Source: Planctomycetota bacterium (lineage in GTDB: Bacteria; Planctomycetota; Brocadiia; SM23-32). From it: a DNA stretch of 9,744 nt. The position numbers and the translations under genes are program-made. Shown piece by piece: positions 6,640 to 9,744 of the stretch. The stretch's first letter is position 1. Every line of letters starts with the position of its first letter. The notes beneath the pieces were generated by a model. It had not been told where the DNA came from and searched no databases. It saw only the letters and a list, made by a program, of their open reading frames with translations. Location: positions 1 through 9,744 of the forward strand of contig JAGXLK010000049.1 in the NCBI GenBank assembly GCA_018334735.1. The letters run 5' to 3'.

Positions 6640-7715
6640 TGGAGATCCAAGGATCAGGTGTCGTTTTCACCCACGGGCGCGGGACGGAAGATCTGGATAA
6701 GATTTTGCGAGGAAATTGGATCTCCCCGGAGCGGCAGGATGTTCCGGGTCGCAACGCGCCAATGCCCGCATTCCGGGTGCCCAAAAAAACGCTCAAAGAT
6801 AAAACCACACTCAAGGGTATGCGCCGGGCGGATCGGCTCAGCCGGATGGCAACTCTCGCGGCCACCGATGCCTGGCAAACGGCCTCGCTTGAAAACACCA
6901 ATCCGGCGCGGGTGGGAATCATCCTCGCCACCGCCCTGGGGCCTCACGCCCGGACGTTTCAATTCCTCGACAATATACTGGATTTCGGCGACGAAGCGGT
7001 CTCCCCAACAATTTTTTCGCATTCGGTGCACAACGCGGCCGCCTCGTATATCGCCACCACCCTCGATGTGCACGGACCGGTCCTGACGGTCACCGATTTT
7101 GATTTTGCGTTCCAACAGGCGCTCGCTACCGCCCGGTGCTGGCTTGATCAGGACCGCTGTGATGCCGTGCTGGCCGGCACGGCCGAAGAACTCGGAGAAG
7201 TTATGCTCCACGTCTGCGGACGGATGGTCACAATGCCTGACAATGGAAGACCCAGACCGCTGGCTTTCGCCGAAAATCCCGTCATCGTCCCCGGGGAAGG
7301 AGCAGCTTTCTTCGTGCTCACCTCGGAAACCAGAGGTGAAGGAAGAGTTTCAGTAACGACCGCCAAACCCGAAAACGATGCGGATCTGACAATCCTCGAT
7401 GCAGAGGGGCTTTCGGGATCGGAGATGGCATATCGGGACCTCTTGCCAGAAACGGGCCAGGTGGCCAATTATTGCCCCGTGTTCGGAAGTATGATGACCG
7501 GCACCGCCCTGCAATGCGCCATCGCGGAACTATCACTGCGAGGCCAGATGCGATACGCGAGTCCCCTGACCGATGGGACGAAAGAACTGAGAGTCTGCCG
7601 GGAAACGGGTCCTGCAAAGATAAAAACGATACAATGCATCAAGATCGGACGAGATCAGGCGGTTCAAAACATTACACTCTGCCGGCGAATGCGGCAACTT
7701 GAATTGGACAAATGA
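6636..7715 (+). CDS. Chain-length-factor-like pseudo-ketosynthase, all catalytic residues replaced
   Basis: This 359-residue protein keeps the ketosynthase fold signature. SPTIFSHSVHNAAASYIATT matches the dimer-interface region of chain-length-factor-type (Ketoacyl-synt_2) proteins, and VHGPVLTV, DAVLAGTAEE and VPGEGAAFFVL follow in KS order. Aligned from the GP dipeptide, the nucleophile position is Asp156 (TDFDFAFQQ). The first His motif NAHGT reads DAEGL, with Glu257. The Lys and second His of KxxxGHTxGAAG read Pro281 and Met286. It cannot condense by the normal mechanism. Actinobacterial chain length factors typically carry Gln in place of Cys, so this combination is unusual. ATG 6636 overlaps the KS2 stop (ATG 6639 is also possible), with a strong GGGAGGGG at 6625-6632. 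It most likely forms a heterodimer with KS2 that shapes the acyl tunnel. The C-terminal third is compressed relative to a normal KS. Confidence 0.8.
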   Translation: MMEIQGSGVVFTHGRGTEDLDKILRGNWISPERQDVPGRNAPMPAFRVPKKTLKDKTTLKGMRRADRLSRMATLAATDAWQTASLENTNPARVGIILATALGPHARTFQFLDNILDFGDEAVSPTIFSHSVHNAAASYIATTLDVHGPVLTVTDFDFAFQQALATARCWLDQDRCDAVLAGTAEELGEVMLHVCGRMVTMPDNGRPRPLAFAENPVIVPGEGAAFFVLTSETRGEGRVSVTTAKPENDADLTILDAEGLSGSEMAYRDLLPETGQVANYCPVFGSMMTGTALQCAIAELSLRGQMRYASPLTDGTKELRVCRETGPAKIKTIQCIKIGRDQAVQNITLCRRMRQLELDK

Positions 7716-7978
7716 AAATGGCTGAAACGGAAAACGTCGAAAAGATCGAAGAAATTCTTCTCCGGGAAATCGCCACAATACTCTCCATGGACGAGGAAGA
7801 GATCACACCCACCACCCCGCTGGCCTCGGTGGGCATGGATTCCATCCGGTTTGTCGAAGTCCTTCTTCTCATCGAGCGAGAATTCGACGTGGAACTCATT
7901 AAATCTCAGTTGAGTCGCGACGACGTCAAAGACATCGCCTCACTCGCCCGCTCCATCTACGCCGCGAAACAACAGTAA
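7712..7978 (+). CDS. Acyl carrier protein (ACP2), DSI motif
   Basis: This 88-residue carrier protein has Ser44 in GMDSIRFVEV as the phosphopantetheine site. Helix I is IEEILLREIATILSMDEEEI, the pre-motif loop is TPTTPLASVG, and the recognition helix is FVEVLLLIEREFDVEL. It is close to the standard ACP length. The start overlaps the pseudo-ketosynthase stop as ATGA. A second in-frame ATG at 7718 is possible. Coupling to KS2 and its partner suggests it is their dedicated carrier, making a minimal KS/CLF/ACP set. It differs clearly from ACP1, which has DSL, a more acidic lead-in and an N-terminal extension. Two carriers point to two chain pools or two stages. A hairpin seven bases after the stop suggests this transcription unit ends here. 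Confidence 0.93.
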   Translation: MKMAETENVEKIEEILLREIATILSMDEEEITPTTPLASVGMDSIRFVEVLLLIEREFDVELIKSQLSRDDVKDIASLARSIYAAKQQ

Positions 7979-7984
7979 ACAGTC

Positions 7985-8008
7985 GGCATCGGATTGGGGG
8001 GCGATGCC
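7985..8008 (+). terminator. Hairpin directly after ACP2, possible transcription end
   Basis: GGCATCG (7985-7991) and CGATGCC (8002-8008) form a perfect 7-bp stem with a 10-base G-rich loop, starting seven bases after the ACP2 stop. No T-run follows, so it may be a Rho-dependent end, an mRNA 3'-stabilising stem, or part of the palindromic region that follows. The position supports the end of the KS2-CLF-ACP2 unit. Confidence 0.4.
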
Positions 8009-8057
8009 TGGAAACGTTGATAGCCCCTCCCACGTAATCCGGCGCGATTCGTGCTCG

Positions 8058-8208
8058 CCGCACTCCAGAGCCGGCTCCGCCGGCGGGGTGCATACCTCGG
8101 CCGGTTTCGAGACCTCCCGCCGCAAAGAACATTTTCCCCAACCCGGGGATGTTGGCGCAATCGGCCTGGGTGCTGTCCCGCGCGCCAACGGCGCGCTGTG
8201 GAGTGCGG
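8058..8208. repeat. Segment bounded by 13-base terminal inverted repeats, possible small non-autonomous element
   Basis: The left end CCGCACTCCAGAG (8058-8070) and the right end CTGTGGAGTGCGG (8196-8208) are inverted repeats matching at 12 of 13 positions. The left end also folds locally: GCACTCC (8060-8066) pairs with GGGGTGC (8085-8091, one G-U pair) around an inner GCCGG/CCGGC stem. The interior has no coding potential. No clear target-site duplication flanks it. The size (151 bases) and ends would fit a MITE-like or REP-like dispersed element, but only one copy is in the window, so repetition is unproven. Confidence 0.45.
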
Positions 8209-8246
8209 TGTGTTGCGACGCGGCTGTGCCGCGACGCACTCACCGC
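8205..8246. repeat. 42-base GC-rich hairpin, REP-like
   Basis: Three nested perfect stems share one axis: GCGGTG/CACCGC (8205-8210 with 8241-8246), TGCG/CGCA (8214-8217 with 8235-8238) and CGCGGC/GCCGCG (8219-8224 with 8228-8233). The loop is TGT, with one A-A mismatch and a small internal loop. The 16 base pairs make this the strongest hairpin I found. It overlaps the right end of the inverted-repeat segment. It could be a REP-type repeat, a terminator without a U-tract, or a remnant of an insertion. Confidence 0.5.
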
Positions 8247-8404
8247 TGTGCCGTTTGTCTCGTCATGAAACAACTCAAAAACATCGCCTGTCCCCCAGAC
8301 CCGAAAAACGCGAAAACGTCCTCCTTCACCTTGCGTCTTTTACCTCTCAAGCGATACTCTAACGAAACGCATCGACTTTGTACAAACGCAAAAGCAAACA
8401 TCCC

Positions 8405-9744
8405 ATGGATATCTCACTGCCCTGTTCCAGCAAAAAACGTTATCTCACCGGGATCGACTGGTCGATCAACGCACTTGACGCCATTACTAAACAGGCGACC
8501 GGGCACGGAAACTCCTCGCAGGTAATCCTGGTCCTCAATGGACGGCTTGACCCCGCCGACCTCGCCGATCTGCTTCGAAAGATCTTCAAAGGCCATCCCG
8601 TTCTGAGCGGAAATCTCGGCCGCGATTGGAGTCTCTGCCCCTGCTGGCGCATGCCGGGAAAGCCCCCGCGCAACCTTCCACTGTCCGTAACCACCGAAAA
8701 AGACGATTGGGAGGAAATATTCCTCCGGTTCCAGCGTCACGTTAACCAACCGTTCGCCGGTGAAAGACAACATCTTCACTTCCACCTGGTAAACTGCGGA
8801 TCCCGACGTTCTTACCTGGGAATGCACTTTGACCATCGTCTGCTCGACGCATTCGGGGCCGAAGCATTCCTTGAATTGATCCAGCAAACCCACCAGGGGA
8901 AGCAATCGGCCATCACAGAACAGATCAGTCTGGTCGAAGACGCCCATCTCGATCATTGGGCGCGCCGTTTTCAGGGAGGCAAAGCCGTCAACCGGCTCCA
9001 GATCCGACTTTCACGCGGCAGGGTTGCGGCTTTCCCCACCCCCGCGCTTATCCCGCCTCTCTCAACACGGTTCAATCTGACGACACTCTCGGAAGAGGAG
9101 ACCGAACAGCTTGTCGAACGTGCGTTCGGCACCGCCGGCTATTTTATGCTGCTTCCCTCGCTGCTGGCGGGCGTGGTCAGAGCGCTTGACCGTCTGGCCC
9201 GAAAACGTGGGCGCCCGGAAGGTCACTACGTAATCCCCGTCTCCGTCGTAAACCGCACACCCCAGGAAAAATGGGAAAAACTTTTTTTCAATCACGTATC
9301 CTTTATTATCTTCCAGATCCCCGTGGACCTGGCGCGGGAACGATCCGGGCTGATTGAATTCCTGCGTGATCGGCTCTACGATCACATGAAAAGCGGCACA
9401 CCCGACGATTTCTACCACGCGAGCATGCTGACTCGTATCGTCCCCCTCCCGCTGATGCGCATGCTGGCAAAAATACCAATGCGCGGACAGATCGGCACCA
9501 GCTATTTTGCCTGCCTGAAAGAATCCGGCTACACTTCATCGGAATTCATGGGTTTTGAAGTGGAGAATCTGATTCACACCCCGCACGTCCCCCCGCCCCC
9601 CGGCATCGGCGTCTTCTTGAACCAGTTCCGAGGGCATCTCAATCTCGTCTTATCCCATCTCGAAGGTATCTTTTCCCCGGACGAAGCAACTGAGTTGACA
9701 GAGCAAATGAGGAGTGAACTTCTTGGCGAGTCGGTCGAAGACAT
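8405..9744 (+). CDS. Condensation-domain/CoA-acyltransferase-like protein (3' end outside window)
   Basis: The frame from ATG 8405 stays open to the right edge: 446 codons with no stop. Key marks are FDHRLLDAFGAEAFLELI (His144, Asp148), which sits where the HHxxxDG catalytic motif of condensation (PF00668-like) and CoA-dependent acyltransferases lies, and VFLNQFRGHL near residue 413, at the place of the family's C-terminal DFGWG-type motif. The motif reads DHxxxDA: the first His is Asp and the Gly is Ala, but the catalytic second His and the Asp remain. Members move an acyl or aminoacyl group from a carrier or CoA to an amine or hydroxyl. Here it may transfer the finished chain to an acceptor. 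ATG 8405 is the first ATG after the in-frame stop at 8360, but it lacks an SD. The gene is separated from ACP2 by the palindrome-rich gap, so it probably has its own promoter. Confidence 0.75.
   Translation, partial: MDISLPCSSKKRYLTGIDWSINALDAITKQATGHGNSSQVILVLNGRLDPADLADLLRKIFKGHPVLSGNLGRDWSLCPCWRMPGKPPRNLPLSVTTEKDDWEEIFLRFQRHVNQPFAGERQHLHFHLVNCGSRRSYLGMHFDHRLLDAFGAEAFLELIQQTHQGKQSAITEQISLVEDAHLDHWARRFQGGKAVNRLQIRLSRGRVAAFPTPALIPPLSTRFNLTTLSEEETEQLVERAFGTAGYFMLLPSLLAGVVRALDRLARKRGRPEGHYVIPVSVVNRTPQEKWEKLFFNHVSFIIFQIPVDLARERSGLIEFLRDRLYDHMKSGTPDDFYHASMLTRIVPLPLMRMLAKIPMRGQIGTSYFACLKESGYTSSEFMGFEVENLIHTPHVPPPPGIGVFLNQFRGHLNLVLSHLEGIFSPDEATELTEQMRSELLGESVED

Larger units (their letters stand above)
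7979..8404. other. 426-base non-coding, palindrome-rich intergenic region
   Basis: No convincing gene lies here. Open frames on both strands lack family signatures and run into flanking genes out of frame. The region contains the post-ACP2 hairpin (7985-8008), a segment with terminal inverted repeats (8058-8208), a tight GC stem of GCGCGCC-AAC-GGCGCGC (8180-8196), and a long hairpin (8205-8246). The last 150 bases are less structured and more A-rich. They must contain the leader of the next gene, but I see only a weak promoter candidate (TTGCGT at 8331, GATACT at 8353) and no SD before ATG 8405. Confidence 0.7.

Noticed and set aside
8331..8358. TTGCGT-16-GATACT as promoter of the acyltransferase-like gene
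   Set aside because: The hexamers match consensus at only 3 and 4 of 6 positions with 16-base spacing, too weak for a separate feature.
7979..8404. CRISPR array, tRNA or riboswitch in the intergenic region
   Set aside because: No direct repeats with regular spacing, no cloverleaf or T-loop sequence, and no riboswitch motif I recognise. The structure is made of inverted repeats only.
8004..8525. 173-codon + strand frame across the palindromic intergenic region
   Set aside because: It runs out of frame into the acyltransferase gene, has a Ser/Arg/Pro-rich composition without domain signs, and covers inverted repeats. The real gene starts at 8405 in another frame.
8414..8956. 180-codon - strand frame
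   Set aside because: It is antisense to the acyltransferase-like gene, whose motif and continuous 446-codon frame are much stronger evidence.

Overview
The window is a bacterial gene cluster with every recognised gene on the + strand. It encodes a dissociated (type II) fatty-acid/polyketide-like assembly line combined with two cobalamin-binding radical SAM enzymes. The sequence is moderately GC-rich by eye. Genes are tightly packed, and five of the junctions are 4-base ATGA stop/start overlaps. I cannot name the host. From memory, this mix (standalone FabF-like ketosynthases, chain-length-factor-like partners, standalone carrier proteins, B12/radical SAM lipid enzymes) occurs in Planctomycetota (including the proposed ladderane loci of anammox bacteria), Desulfobacterota and neighbouring phyla. 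That placement is inference.

Layout. (1) Positions 3-2259 hold the 3' end of a hotdog-fold acyl-CoA/ACP thioesterase, a ketosynthase with all catalytic residues (KS1), and a half-length ketosynthase-like protein in which the active-site Cys is replaced by Lys. (2) Positions 2256-4858 hold two overlapping B12-binding radical SAM genes. The second resembles the family annotated as lipid-biosynthesis B12/radical SAM protein. (3) Positions 4859-5457 hold a good sigma70-like promoter, an acyl carrier protein (ACP1) and a terminator-like hairpin. (4) Positions 5458-7978 hold a translationally coupled trio: an intact ketosynthase (KS2), a chain-length-factor-like pseudo-ketosynthase with all four catalytic positions substituted, and a second carrier protein (ACP2). 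A hairpin follows at once. (5) Positions 7979-8404 are non-coding and rich in palindromes, including a 151-base segment with near-perfect 13-base terminal inverted repeats and a 42-base hairpin. (6) From 8405 to the window edge runs a condensation/acyltransferase-like gene with a variant HHxxxDG motif. It has no stop in the window.

Working model (inference). Two ketosynthase/pseudo-ketosynthase pairs elongate chains on two different carrier proteins. The two radical SAM proteins modify the acyl chain, for example by methylation, C-C bond formation or ring formation. The thioesterase and the condensation-like protein hydrolyse the finished acyl group or transfer it to an acceptor. No ketoreductase, dehydratase, malonyltransferase or phosphopantetheinyl transferase is visible here, so these must lie outside the window or come from primary metabolism. 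The product is not deducible from the sequence. An unusual membrane lipid or a polyene-like acyl product is the most reasonable guess.
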